Positions 16,633 through 24,801 of a stretch of DNA of 64,000 bases are shown in pieces. Location: NCBI RefSeq assembly GCF_019343105.1, contig NZ_CP073764.1:2232001-2296000 (forward strand). Direction: 5' to 3'. Made by a program: the position numbers and the translations under genes. The DNA comes from Methylovirgula sp. HY1 (GTDB lineage: Bacteria; Pseudomonadota; Alphaproteobacteria; Rhizobiales; Beijerinckiaceae). Position 1 is the first letter of the stretch. Each line of letters opens with the position of its first letter. The notes beneath the pieces are model-generated. The model searched no databases and was not told where the DNA came from. It saw nothing but the letters and a program-made list of their open reading frames with translations.

Positions 16633-19600
16633 ATGAGCCTCGGCGCGCCCATGCCTCAAGGACCGCAAGCGGCGCTGCTTCGCTTCTCGATCCGCTTTCG
16701 CGGCATTGTCGTCGCCCTCGCCTGTATCGTTCTCGGCTATGGGATCTATAGTCTTCAACAGGCGAAATCCGACGTCTTTCCGGAATTCGCGCCGCCGCAG
16801 GCCGATATCCAGACCGAAGCGCCGGGCCTCGCGCCTGAGCAAGTCGAAGTTCTCGTCACCCAAGTGCTCGAGAATAATCTCAACGGCATTCCAGGCCTGC
16901 GGATGCTGCAATCGGGTTCGGTGCAGGGCCTGTCGGTCATCACCGTGACCTTTGATCCTTCCACCAATGTCTATCGCGACCGCCAGCTCGTTGCCGAACG
17001 GCTGGCCATGGCAAGCGCCGAATTGCCGGTGGGCGTCGCGCCGCCAGCGATGACGCCGCTCACCTCTTCGACCAGCATCGTCCTCGTCGCCGGGCTCACC
17101 TCGAAAACGCGTTCGCTGATGGATCTGCATACGGTGGCGCAATGGACGATCGTGCCACGGCTTCTGGCGGTGCCTGGCGTCGCCAAGGTCGCCGTTTTCG
17201 GCGGTGAAACAAAATCGATCCAGATCCAGGTCCATCCCGATGCGCTCAAGCGCTTCGGTCTCAGCCTGAATGATGTCGTGGCTGCGGCGCGCCAAGCAAC
17301 AGGCGTGCGCGGCGCCGGCGTCATCGACACAGCCAATCAGCGCATCGTACTCGAAACCCAGGGCCAGGCTCTGACACCAGCCGGGATTGCTGCCAGCGTG
17401 GTGCGGCCCGGCACAGCGGCGAGCGTCACGCTCGGCAATGTCGCGACCGTCGTCGTCGCGCCCGAGCCGCCGGTCGGCGCCGGCGCGATCGACGGCGTGC
17501 CCGGCGTCGTCCTCACCATCTCGGAGCAATATGAAGCCAATACGCCGGAAGTCACGCGCCGGCTCGAGACTGCTTTCGCGGAACTGCGGCCGACGCTCAC
17601 CAAGGACGGCATAGAGCTGCGCGACGATCTCTTCCGGCCAGCAAATTTCATCGCGGTCGCCACGGGCAATGTGCGCAATTCGCTTCTGCTCGGCGGCGCT
17701 CTCGTGGTGATCGTGCTTTTTCTCTTTCTTTTCGATCTGCGCACGGCGGCGATTTCCGGCATCGCCATTCCCTTGTCTTTGCTGCCCGCCGTGAGCGTAC
17801 TGCATTTTTTCAACATTACGCTCAATACGATGACCTTGGGCGGTCTCGCCATTTCGATCGGCGTCGTCGTCGACGACGCGGTCGTCGATATAGAGAACAT
17901 CGTCCGCCGATTGCGCGAAAATCGCAGGCTAGCGAAACCAAGACCCACGGCGCGCGTGGTTCTCGATGCCTGCTACGAAGTGCGCAGCGCCGTCGTCTAT
18001 GCGACGGTCGCGGTCGTCCTCGTCGCGGTTCCGGTGCTGACCCTGCCGGGCATTGCCGGCCGCCTCTTCGCGCCGCTCGCTATCGCCTATGGGCTCGCCA
18101 CTCTGGCCTCGCTCGTCGTCGCTTTGACCGTCACACCAGCCTTCGCAATGGTGCTGCTCGGCCGCGCCAATGCCAATCCGAAAGAACCCCCACTCATTCA
18201 CTGGTCGCGTCAGCGTTATGAGAGATTGTTGCGCGAAATCGCCCGCCATCCCGGCGCCATTCTCATGGCGACCGTCGGCGCCGTCGCGATCGGCTGCGCG
18301 GCGCTCCCGTTTTTCGGCAGCACCTTTCTCCCTGAACTCAAGGAAGGCCATTACACGGTGCATATGACCGCCGTGCCGGGAACCTCGGTGGCGGAATCCA
18401 TGCGCCTCGGCAAGATCGCCGCGAAAGTCATGCTGGCCCTGCCGGAAGTGCGCTCCGTCGCCCAGCGCGTCGGCCGCGCCGAACTCGCTGACGACACCAA
18501 TGGCACCCAGCACAGCGAGTTCGAAGTCGACCTCAAGCCCATCAGCGCCAAGGAAGCCGAGGCGGCGCCCGACGAAATTCGCACAGCGCTCTCGGCCATC
18601 CCCGGCGCGACTTTCGCGGTCAATACCTTTCTCACGGAACGGATCGAGGAAACGCTCTCCGGCTATACGGCCCCGGTCGTCGTCAATATTTTCGGCAATG
18701 ATCTCGATCTCCTCGATCGCAAGGCGCAAGAGGTCGCGCATGTGCTCGAAAAAATTCGCGGCGCCGCCGATGTCCAGGTGCAATCGCCGCCCGGCATGCC
18801 GCAGCTCACGATACGGCTACGCCCCGCCGATCTCGAACGTTGGGGCTTGCGGCCGGTCGAAGTGCTCGATGCCGTGCGCGCCGCATACCAGGGCGACAAG
18901 GTCGGCCAGATCTATGACGGCAATCGGGTCTTCCCGGTGCTCGTGATTCTCGACAAAGTCAGTCGCGCCAATCTGACCGAGGTCGCCGATCTGCCGCTGC
19001 GTTCGGCCAAAGGCATCTATTTGCACCTCGGTCAGGTCGCCGATATTTACGAAAGCTCGGGCCGCTATCGCGTCCAGCATCAAGGTGCGCGCCGGCTGCA
19101 GACGGTGACGGCCAATGTGAGCGGCCGCGACGTCGGCTCCTTCGTCAAGCAAGCCAAGGCGGATATCGCCGCCGACGTCTCCTTTCCGTCCGGAACCTAT
19201 GTCGAATTCCATGGCACCGCGGAAGCGCAGGCGCGCTCGCAACGCGCGCTCTTCCTGAATTCCTTGATGGCCGGCATCGGCATCATTCTGCTGCTCGCGA
19301 TCATCACCCAGAACGGCCGCAACCTTCTGCTCGTTCTCGCCAATCTGCCCTTCGCTTTCGTCGGCGGCGTCATCGCCGTCTTCGCCTCGGGCGGGATATT
19401 GTCGCTCGGCTCGATGGTCGGCTTCGTCGCGCTCTTCGGCATCACTTTGCGCAATTCGATTTTGATGATCGCGCATTATCGCGATCTCGTCGAAATCGAC
19501 GGCCTGCCCTGGAACCTCGATACGGCCGTGCGCGGCGCCGCCGACCGGCTTGCCGCCATCTCGATGACCTCGCTCGTCACCGCGCTCGGCGTTTTGCCCT

Positions 19601-19812
19601 TGGCGATCGGCATGAATGATCCCGGCCGCGAAATCGAAGGACCGATGGCCGTGGTGATCCTCGGCGGTTTCATCACCTCGATGGCGCTCAACCTGCTGGT
19701 GCTGCCGACAATGGCGCTGCGCTACGGCCATTTCGGCCGGACCACCGAAGACGATGGACTGAGCCCGCCGAACGAAATGGCGACAAGCCAAGCAAAGACG
19801 CCCATCTCGTGA
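16633..19812 (+). CDS. RND efflux pump, CzcA/CusA-like (HME) family
   Basis: This inner-membrane proton-driven pump of 1059 residues begins with the usual helix (FRGIVVALACIVLGYGIYSL). It shows the HME-type TM4 sequence VVVDDAVVDIENIVRR near residue 415, the porter repeats, and a second membrane half with FVALFGITLRNSILMIAHYR. The paired Asp residues fit the heavy-metal-efflux subgroup, but the substrate is not proven. No outer-membrane factor gene is nearby, so the channel must be encoded elsewhere. It ends convergently 26 bp from pxpA. Confidence 0.88.
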   Translation: MSLGAPMPQGPQAALLRFSIRFRGIVVALACIVLGYGIYSLQQAKSDVFPEFAPPQADIQTEAPGLAPEQVEVLVTQVLENNLNGIPGLRMLQSGSVQGLSVITVTFDPSTNVYRDRQLVAERLAMASAELPVGVAPPAMTPLTSSTSIVLVAGLTSKTRSLMDLHTVAQWTIVPRLLAVPGVAKVAVFGGETKSIQIQVHPDALKRFGLSLNDVVAAARQATGVRGAGVIDTANQRIVLETQGQALTPAGIAASVVRPGTAASVTLGNVATVVVAPEPPVGAGAIDGVPGVVLTISEQYEANTPEVTRRLETAFAELRPTLTKDGIELRDDLFRPANFIAVATGNVRNSLLLGGALVVIVLFLFLFDLRTAAISGIAIPLSLLPAVSVLHFFNITLNTMTLGGLAISIGVVVDDAVVDIENIVRRLRENRRLAKPRPTARVVLDACYEVRSAVVYATVAVVLVAVPVLTLPGIAGRLFAPLAIAYGLATLASLVVALTVTPAFAMVLLGRANANPKEPPLIHWSRQRYERLLREIARHPGAILMATVGAVAIGCAALPFFGSTFLPELKEGHYTVHMTAVPGTSVAESMRLGKIAAKVMLALPEVRSVAQRVGRAELADDTNGTQHSEFEVDLKPISAKEAEAAPDEIRTALSAIPGATFAVNTFLTERIEETLSGYTAPVVVNIFGNDLDLLDRKAQEVAHVLEKIRGAADVQVQSPPGMPQLTIRLRPADLERWGLRPVEVLDAVRAAYQGDKVGQIYDGNRVFPVLVILDKVSRANLTEVADLPLRSAKGIYLHLGQVADIYESSGRYRVQHQGARRLQTVTANVSGRDVGSFVKQAKADIAADVSFPSGTYVEFHGTAEAQARSQRALFLNSLMAGIGIILLLAIITQNGRNLLLVLANLPFAFVGGVIAVFASGGILSLGSMVGFVALFGITLRNSILMIAHYRDLVEIDGLPWNLDTAVRGAADRLAAISMTSLVTALGVLPLAIGMNDPGREIEGPMAVVILGGFITSMALNLLVLPTMALRYGHFGRTTEDDGLSPPNEMATSQAKTPIS

Positions 19813-19838
19813 GAGCAAACTGGCCCGGCGCCGATCCC

Positions 19839-20603
19839 TTATTCGCCCGCGAAAGCTTTTAACGTGATGCCCGCCGCCTCCAGCCGTCGGCGCACCGCGC
19901 GCGCCATGACAACCGCATTTGGCGTATCGCCATGCACGCAGATGGACTGAGCGAGGACCGGAATGCGCCGGCCCGAAATGCTGATCAAAGCCGCTTCCTC
20001 GACCATCGCGACCACGCGCTCGGCAACTTCTTCCGCATCGTGCAGGACCGCGCCTTCCTGCGCGCGCGGCAGCAAGAGCCCTTGTTCAGTATAGGCGCGG
20101 TCGGCGAAAATTTCCGACACGACCGTGAGCTTTTCCGCAATGCCCGCCTGTTCCAGCGCGCTGCGGGCGACGGCGAGAAAGACGAGGCTAGGGTCGACAG
20201 CGCGCACGGCCCGCGCGATGGCCCTAGCGACAGCATGATCTTCCATCCCGATATTGCTCAAAGCGCCATGCGGCTTCACATGGGTGAGCCTATGCCCGAC
20301 ATAGCCGGCGAGCGCCTGCGCCGCGCCGATCTGATAGGCGACGAGGCGTTCGATCTCGCCCGTCGAAAATGGCAGCCGGCGGCGGCCGAAACCCCACAGA
20401 TCAGGGAACCCCGGATGCGCGCCAACGGCAACGCCATTCGCTTTGGCGATGCGGAAAGTCTCGGCCATGATCTCCGGATCGCCGGCATGAAAGCCGCAAG
20501 CGACATTAGCGCTGGTGACGATCGCCAGCATGGCCGCATCATCGCCCATCGCATAGGCGCCAAAACCTTCGCCGCAATCGCAATTAAGATCGACGCTCTG
20601 CAT
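19839..20603 (-). CDS. pxpA: 5-oxoprolinase subunit A (LamB/YcsF family)
   Basis: This 254-residue member of the LamB/YcsF family starts MQSVDLNCDCGEGFGAYAMG and carries ANVACGFHAGDP, GAHPGFPDLWGFGRR, HVKPHGALSN and ICVHGDTPNA. Together with PxpB and PxpC it forms an ATP-dependent 5-oxoprolinase that returns oxoproline to glutamate. Neither pxpB nor pxpC is adjacent here. I chose the Met at 20603 because it gives the canonical family N-terminus. Ggt, about 9 kb away, could feed the same gamma-glutamyl route, but linkage is only loose. Confidence 0.88.
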   Translation of the reverse strand: MQSVDLNCDCGEGFGAYAMGDDAAMLAIVTSANVACGFHAGDPEIMAETFRIAKANGVAVGAHPGFPDLWGFGRRRLPFSTGEIERLVAYQIGAAQALAGYVGHRLTHVKPHGALSNIGMEDHAVARAIARAVRAVDPSLVFLAVARSALEQAGIAEKLTVVSEIFADRAYTEQGLLLPRAQEGAVLHDAEEVAERVVAMVEEAALISISGRRIPVLAQSICVHGDTPNAVVMARAVRRRLEAAGITLKAFAGE

Positions 20604-20697
20604 AATTAACCCGGAGCAGCCGCGATAAATTTTCTGCCGCGCGTATGATCGCATGCCGGAGCTTGCGGCGACAAGTCGGCGTAGCTGAGGACAGGAT

Positions 20698-21138
20698 TCA
20701 GCGGCCGGCTTCGATTTCCCGGCGGCGCCGATCGAGCAGCATATTGGCGAGCTGCATGCGGCGATTGGCGATCATGCGCAAACGCGGATGGAAGAGATCT
20801 GGATGATTACGCAAGGCGAAATTCCGCCGCGTCCGGGCGAGATCGGCGAGTGTTGCCACAGAAGCGAGATCGAGTTCGACCAGGATCTGGTCTTCATCTT
20901 CCATTTCCGCCATCGCCGCGGCATTGTCATCCGCCGCTTCGGCATAATAGGCAGCGGTGTCGGCTGCTCGCGGCGAGATGTCGATTGCGGCATCCGCGGC
21001 GAGGTGTGGAAACCACCTGGCCTGGCGCGAGGCACCCCAGACGTTCGTCGACGATGCCCTATCCGTTGCTTCTTCGCTTGGCACAATGAGATCATCAAGG
21101 ATCTCGGCGAAACTCCGGTTCCGGATTGGGGGGCTCAT
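20698..21138 (-). CDS. Hypothetical protein with a J-domain-like C-terminus
   Basis: This 146-residue protein is probably cytoplasmic. The first 90 residues are low-complexity and acidic (AAYYAEAADDNAAAMAEMED). The C-terminal 50 residues read LARTRRNFALRNHPDLFHP, then RLRMIANRRMQLANMLLDRR, which looks like helix II, the HPD loop and helix III of a DnaJ domain. Helix IV is absent, and there is no Gly/Phe or zinc-finger region. I recall similar hypothetical proteins in Hyphomicrobiales. The function as a DnaK partner is inference only. It is 95 bp upstream of pxpA on the same strand. Confidence 0.65.
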   Translation of the reverse strand: MSPPIRNRSFAEILDDLIVPSEEATDRASSTNVWGASRQARWFPHLAADAAIDISPRAADTAAYYAEAADDNAAAMAEMEDEDQILVELDLASVATLADLARTRRNFALRNHPDLFHPRLRMIANRRMQLANMLLDRRRREIEAGR

Positions 21139-21250
21139 GATGATCTACGCTCAATCGACACAGCGCAGGTCTTCGACCTTTGCCGGATGCGCAACTATTG
21201 AGGCGTCGAAATGTTTAACAGGCCATTAAGTTGCAGGATCCGCGCGGCTA

Positions 21251-21350
21251 GAGCATGTTCCAGAAAAGTTGATCGCCTTTTCTGTTCCAGCGTGTTGATT
21301 TTGAGCGTTTCCTGTCGACCGGATGATTCCATCCGGTCGGAAGGCGTGCT
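21251..21350. repeat. Dispersed palindromic repeat, copy 4
   Basis: The first 32 bases match 12844-12875 exactly (GCATGTTCCAGAAAAG onwards). Further on is a second hairpin, GACCGGATG-ATTC-CATCCGGTC, near 21318-21338. It occupies most of the 360-bp gap 21139-21498, where no gene is seen. Confidence 0.65.
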
Positions 21351-21498
21351 AGGCGGCGCGCGACGATCGATGCGGTTTCGGCCACCGCCGTAACCCTCCA
21401 TCAAAGCTTTTCATTCAAGAGGAGGCCGGGCACGACGAGATGGCCTCGCTCGGCCGCGAAGGCGTTTGCGCGCCATGCTTTACGCCTGAAAGATCCAT

Positions 21499-23325
21499 GT
21501 GACGAACCTCGCCGCCACGCCATCCGCCCCGCTCTCGAACACAGGCATGGGCAAAGACACGGCCTCGACTCCTGCGCAACCGCGATCGCTTTGGCTTTTG
21601 ATCCTCGGCGCGCTGCTGCTCGGGCTCGTCCTGAGCTACGCGCATGTTGTGTCGATTTGGCAGCACGGCACTTTCTTCGATTCCGACGATGCTATGCGGC
21701 TGGTCGAGGTGCGCGATCTGCTGCATGGCCAGGCTTGGTTCAACATGACGGTCGCCCGGCTCGACCCGCCGCATGGCGTCTTCATGCATTGGTCGCGCAT
21801 CGTCGATCTGCCGCTGGCGCTTTTAATCAAGTTGTTTTCTCTGGTCTTGCCGACCGATCTGGCCGAACGCGCGACGCGCCTGGTGTTTCCCTTGGCGCTG
21901 CAGGCGCTGCTCTATCTCGGCGTCGCGCGGCTGGCGAAAGCGCTTATGGGGTCGACCGCAGTGCTGCCGGCCGTCATCCTCACGCTTTTGAGCGGCATGG
22001 AATTCCATCAGTTTCAGCCCGGCCGCATTCACCATTCCGCGCCGCAAATCGTGCTGACGATCTTCATGCTCGCAAACATGGTGGAAGCTGTCGATCCGGC
22101 CGAAGCACGAGGCGCCGCAATCGCCGCCGTTCTCGCGGCGCTATCGCTCGCTATCAGCCTCGAGACCTTGCCTTTCATTGTCGCGCTGGCCGCAGTGAGC
22201 ATTGTCTTCTGGATCGTTCGCGGCGCCGACATGCGCCGCATGCTTCTCGCCTTCGGCGGCGGGCTCGCGATTGCTCTGCCCCTGACCTATCTCGCCACGG
22301 TCGGCCCCACGCGTTGGTTCGATGCCGTTTGCGACGCCTATTCGCCAGTCTATCTGGTGCCAGGCCTAGTCGGCGCAGTCGTCATGATCGGACTGGCCGC
22401 AATTTCAACGCGGCTCACGAGCCCATGGACGCGGCTCGGGGCGGCAGCTTTTGCCGCCGGCTTTGTCGGATTGGCGGCGTCGGCAATCAAACCGATTTGC
22501 TTCATAGATCCCTATCATGGCATCGACCCGCTGGTGCGCGATATCTGGTTGAAGAATGTCATCGAAGGATTCTCCTTGCCGCGGCTGTTTTCGCATTATC
22601 GCGGGACGGCCATCATCTTCTTCGTGCCGATCGCGCTCGGCCTCTGCGGCGTCGGCGCAGCGATGTTCCACGAAACCGGAATGGCACGATGGCGTTGGGC
22701 ACTCGTCGCCGCCATGAGCTTCGTCGCGACGGCGCTGTCGTTTTGGATGATCCGGGTTCTCGGCTTTGCAGGTCCGATCACGCTTCTCGGCGGCGTCTGG
22801 TGTATCGTCACATTGCGCGACGCCGTGGCCGGCACGAAATGGCGCGAACTGGCGAGTCTGTCCTTTTGCCTTGCTTTGCCGTTTTCGGCGATCGGCTGGG
22901 CTTTTGTGGTTCCGACCAAATCCATGAACGCGCATTGGAGCAAAAACGGCGGCTGCCTTGCCTCATCGGCCTTCGCGCCGCTCGCCAAATTGCCTCCGGG
23001 TCTTGTCGCGGCACCGATCGATGCGGGATCGCATATCCTGGCCTTGACACCACAGAGCGTTCTCGCCGCGCCTTACCATCGCAACAATATCGGCAATCGC
23101 GCCATGCTTGATGCAATGCTTGCCTCGCCGGCGGACGCACGCGCGATCCTTGCAGCGCATCATGTCACTTATGTGATGACCTGCAAGAGCTTGACGGAAA
23201 CAGCGACGCTCGCCGCCCGCGCCCCGCACGGTCTCGCTTCTGCATTATATTCGGGCCATGTACCAGGTTGGCTCGCGCTCCTCCCGAAGGCTGGTTCGTA
23301 TCAAGTCTACGTGATGCGATATTAG
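21499..23325 (+). CDS. Polytopic membrane protein, GT-C glycosyltransferase-like
   Basis: This 608-residue protein has about 12 hydrophobic helices. Soon after the first helix comes a large loop with FFDSDDAMRLVEVRDLLHG and then a Trp-rich stretch (GQAWFNM). An acidic DSDD-type motif after helix 1 is what oligosaccharyl- and mannosyl-transferases of the GT-C fold show, so transfer from a polyprenyl-phosphate sugar is a reasonable guess. The C-terminal 130 residues form a soluble, probably periplasmic domain. Start is GTG 21499 or the Met at 21547. It stands alone, with no sugar-nucleotide genes around. Confidence 0.7.
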   Translation: MTNLAATPSAPLSNTGMGKDTASTPAQPRSLWLLILGALLLGLVLSYAHVVSIWQHGTFFDSDDAMRLVEVRDLLHGQAWFNMTVARLDPPHGVFMHWSRIVDLPLALLIKLFSLVLPTDLAERATRLVFPLALQALLYLGVARLAKALMGSTAVLPAVILTLLSGMEFHQFQPGRIHHSAPQIVLTIFMLANMVEAVDPAEARGAAIAAVLAALSLAISLETLPFIVALAAVSIVFWIVRGADMRRMLLAFGGGLAIALPLTYLATVGPTRWFDAVCDAYSPVYLVPGLVGAVVMIGLAAISTRLTSPWTRLGAAAFAAGFVGLAASAIKPICFIDPYHGIDPLVRDIWLKNVIEGFSLPRLFSHYRGTAIIFFVPIALGLCGVGAAMFHETGMARWRWALVAAMSFVATALSFWMIRVLGFAGPITLLGGVWCIVTLRDAVAGTKWRELASLSFCLALPFSAIGWAFVVPTKSMNAHWSKNGGCLASSAFAPLAKLPPGLVAAPIDAGSHILALTPQSVLAAPYHRNNIGNRAMLDAMLASPADARAILAAHHVTYVMTCKSLTETATLAARAPHGLASALYSGHVPGWLALLPKAGSYQVYVMRY

Positions 23326-23433
23326 CCAGGTGAGGCTGACCTGGATCAAAAGGCAAAAATTGCCAAAGCTTAATTTGCGTCGGCCCAAGGCAATGCCAAA
23401 CTGGGGTCGATCGACTTGATCAAGGAGATGCTC

Positions 23434-24054
23434 ATGACGTCCCGCCTGCCCCTCGCGCTTGCCATCATCGGTCTCGCCAGCACCAGCGTCCTATCCACAA
23501 CCTTCACGGCAAAAGCCCAGGATACGTCCACCAAGACGGAAAGCATGACAAAGATTCCGGGCTCCGCGGCCGGCACGGCCGCAACGCCCATGTTTTCTGC
23601 AGAAGATCGTGCCGCCTTCCTCAATGCGCGCGTGGCCGCGTTGCATGCGGGCCTGACTTTGACACCGGATCAAGAAAAATTATGGCCACCAATCGAGCAG
23701 GCACTCCGCGATTTCAACAAGCTCGCTTGGGCACAGCATAAAAAAATGCGCGAGGAAAAGCAAAAGCTCGATCCCGTCGCGCATCTGCAGCTCCGCAGTG
23801 CCAATATGATCGCGCGCGGCGAAGCTCTGAAGAAAATCGCCGATGCCGCCGGGCCGCTTTACGCCACCTTCACGGAGGCGCAGAAGAATCGCCTCCCGTT
23901 CCTCCTACGCTCCACTATGCATCCCTTCAAACACCGGAAATTTATGATGGGCGGATGGGGCCGCGGCATGATGAACCCGCATATGAATCGGTGGTGTCAT
24001 GGCATGATGGGTGGTCCGGGAATGATGGGCGGCGAGGGCCAGGACAAAAAGTGA
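23434..24054 (+). CDS. Spy/CpxP-like periplasmic protein with a Met/His-rich tail
   Basis: This 206-residue exported protein has a signal peptide (RLPLALAIIGLASTSVL, cleavage near AKAQ), then an all-helical LTXXQ-type domain with LTLTPDQEKLWPPIEQAL and FTEAQKNRLPFLL. The last 45 residues are rich in Met, Gly and His (MMGGWGRGMMNPHMNRWCH and further Met-Gly-Gly units), a composition that suits copper or other soft-metal binding. AAGGAG (23422-23427) sets the start at ATG 23434. A strong terminator follows at 24101. Role in envelope stress or metal binding is inferred. Confidence 0.8.
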   Translation: MTSRLPLALAIIGLASTSVLSTTFTAKAQDTSTKTESMTKIPGSAAGTAATPMFSAEDRAAFLNARVAALHAGLTLTPDQEKLWPPIEQALRDFNKLAWAQHKKMREEKQKLDPVAHLQLRSANMIARGEALKKIADAAGPLYATFTEAQKNRLPFLLRSTMHPFKHRKFMMGGWGRGMMNPHMNRWCHGMMGGPGMMGGEGQDKK

Positions 24055-24100
24055 CAGCGCCTGAGCGCTGACAGCCGGCGTTTCGATCAGCCATCTACGT

Positions 24101-24146
24101 CCTCATCCCGGAAAGTTGCTCAGCGCTTCCGGGGTGAGGTATTTTT
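24101..24146 (+). terminator. Rho-independent terminator after the Spy-like gene
   Basis: A 13-bp stem (24101-24113 with 24127-24139, one G-U pair), a 13-base loop, then ATTTTTGG. It separates this transcript from the convergent mscL. Confidence 0.75.
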
Positions 24147-24185
24147 GGCTTGCCTGCACAAGCCGAATCTATCGCCCGCCCCGCC

Positions 24186-24617
24186 TCATCGACGCGCCAA
24201 AAGATCGCGAATTTCTTCGAGCAGAACCTCCTGGCGCGGCGGCGGCGCAGCCGGCTTTTCGTCCTCGCGCAGGGCGCCCTTGCGCAACACCGTGATGCCC
24301 CGCACCGCGAGAAACAGCACGAAGGCGACGATCAAGAAATTCACCACTACCGTCAAAAAACTGCCCCAAGCTAGGACGGCACCTTGGCGGCGCGCCTCGA
24401 CCAAAGAATTGGCGGTGACATGCGCGGCCAGCGGAGTGAAATAATTTGTAAAGTCGAGACCGCCCGTCACTGCACCGATGATCGGCATGATGATGTCGTC
24501 GACCAGCGAATTGACGATCTTTCCGAATGCAACACCGATAATCACGCCGATCGCGAGATCCACGACATTGCCGCGCATCGCAAAATCGCGAAATTCCCGC
24601 AGCGTTTTCGACAGCAT
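24186..24617 (-). CDS. mscL: Large-conductance mechanosensitive channel MscL
   Basis: This 143-residue MscL has the N-terminal amphipathic helix ([20 protein letters not shown]), pore helix TM1 ([20 protein letters not shown]), TM2 ([19 protein letters not shown]) and the C-terminal bundle helix ([14 protein letters not shown]). It opens on membrane tension to release solutes during osmotic downshock. The ATG at 24617 follows a GGGGAGGG ribosome site. Length and motifs are standard. Confidence 0.96.
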   Translation of the reverse strand: MLSKTLREFRDFAMRGNVVDLAIGVIIGVAFGKIVNSLVDDIIMPIIGAVTGGLDFTNYFTPLAAHVTANSLVEARRQGAVLAWGSFLTVVVNFLIVAFVLFLAVRGITVLRKGALREDEKPAAPPPRQEVLLEEIRDLLARR

Positions 24618-24801
24618 TTCGCCCTCCCCTGTTTTCTCCAAGATAGTGCTGCTCAGGCAAAAGTCGATGCGGCGCCAACATGGCCTGTGTTTGCTGCATC
24701 GCAACAAGACATTGCTCGCGAGCGACGCCCCGCGATCTTGATATCTCGCCATCCAAAGCTGCTAAGTTGGATCCAACTTTCGAAACTTTGGGACCGCGCG
24801 C

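Noticed and set aside
16501-17805. 434-codon minus-strand frame inside the RND genes
   Set aside because: It is antisense to the adaptor and pump genes, is His/Arg/Asp-rich with no domain, and the plus-strand proteins are clear family members.
18817-19818. 333-codon minus-strand frame inside the RND pump gene
   Set aside because: It is a shadow of the pump coding sequence with no recognisable motif.
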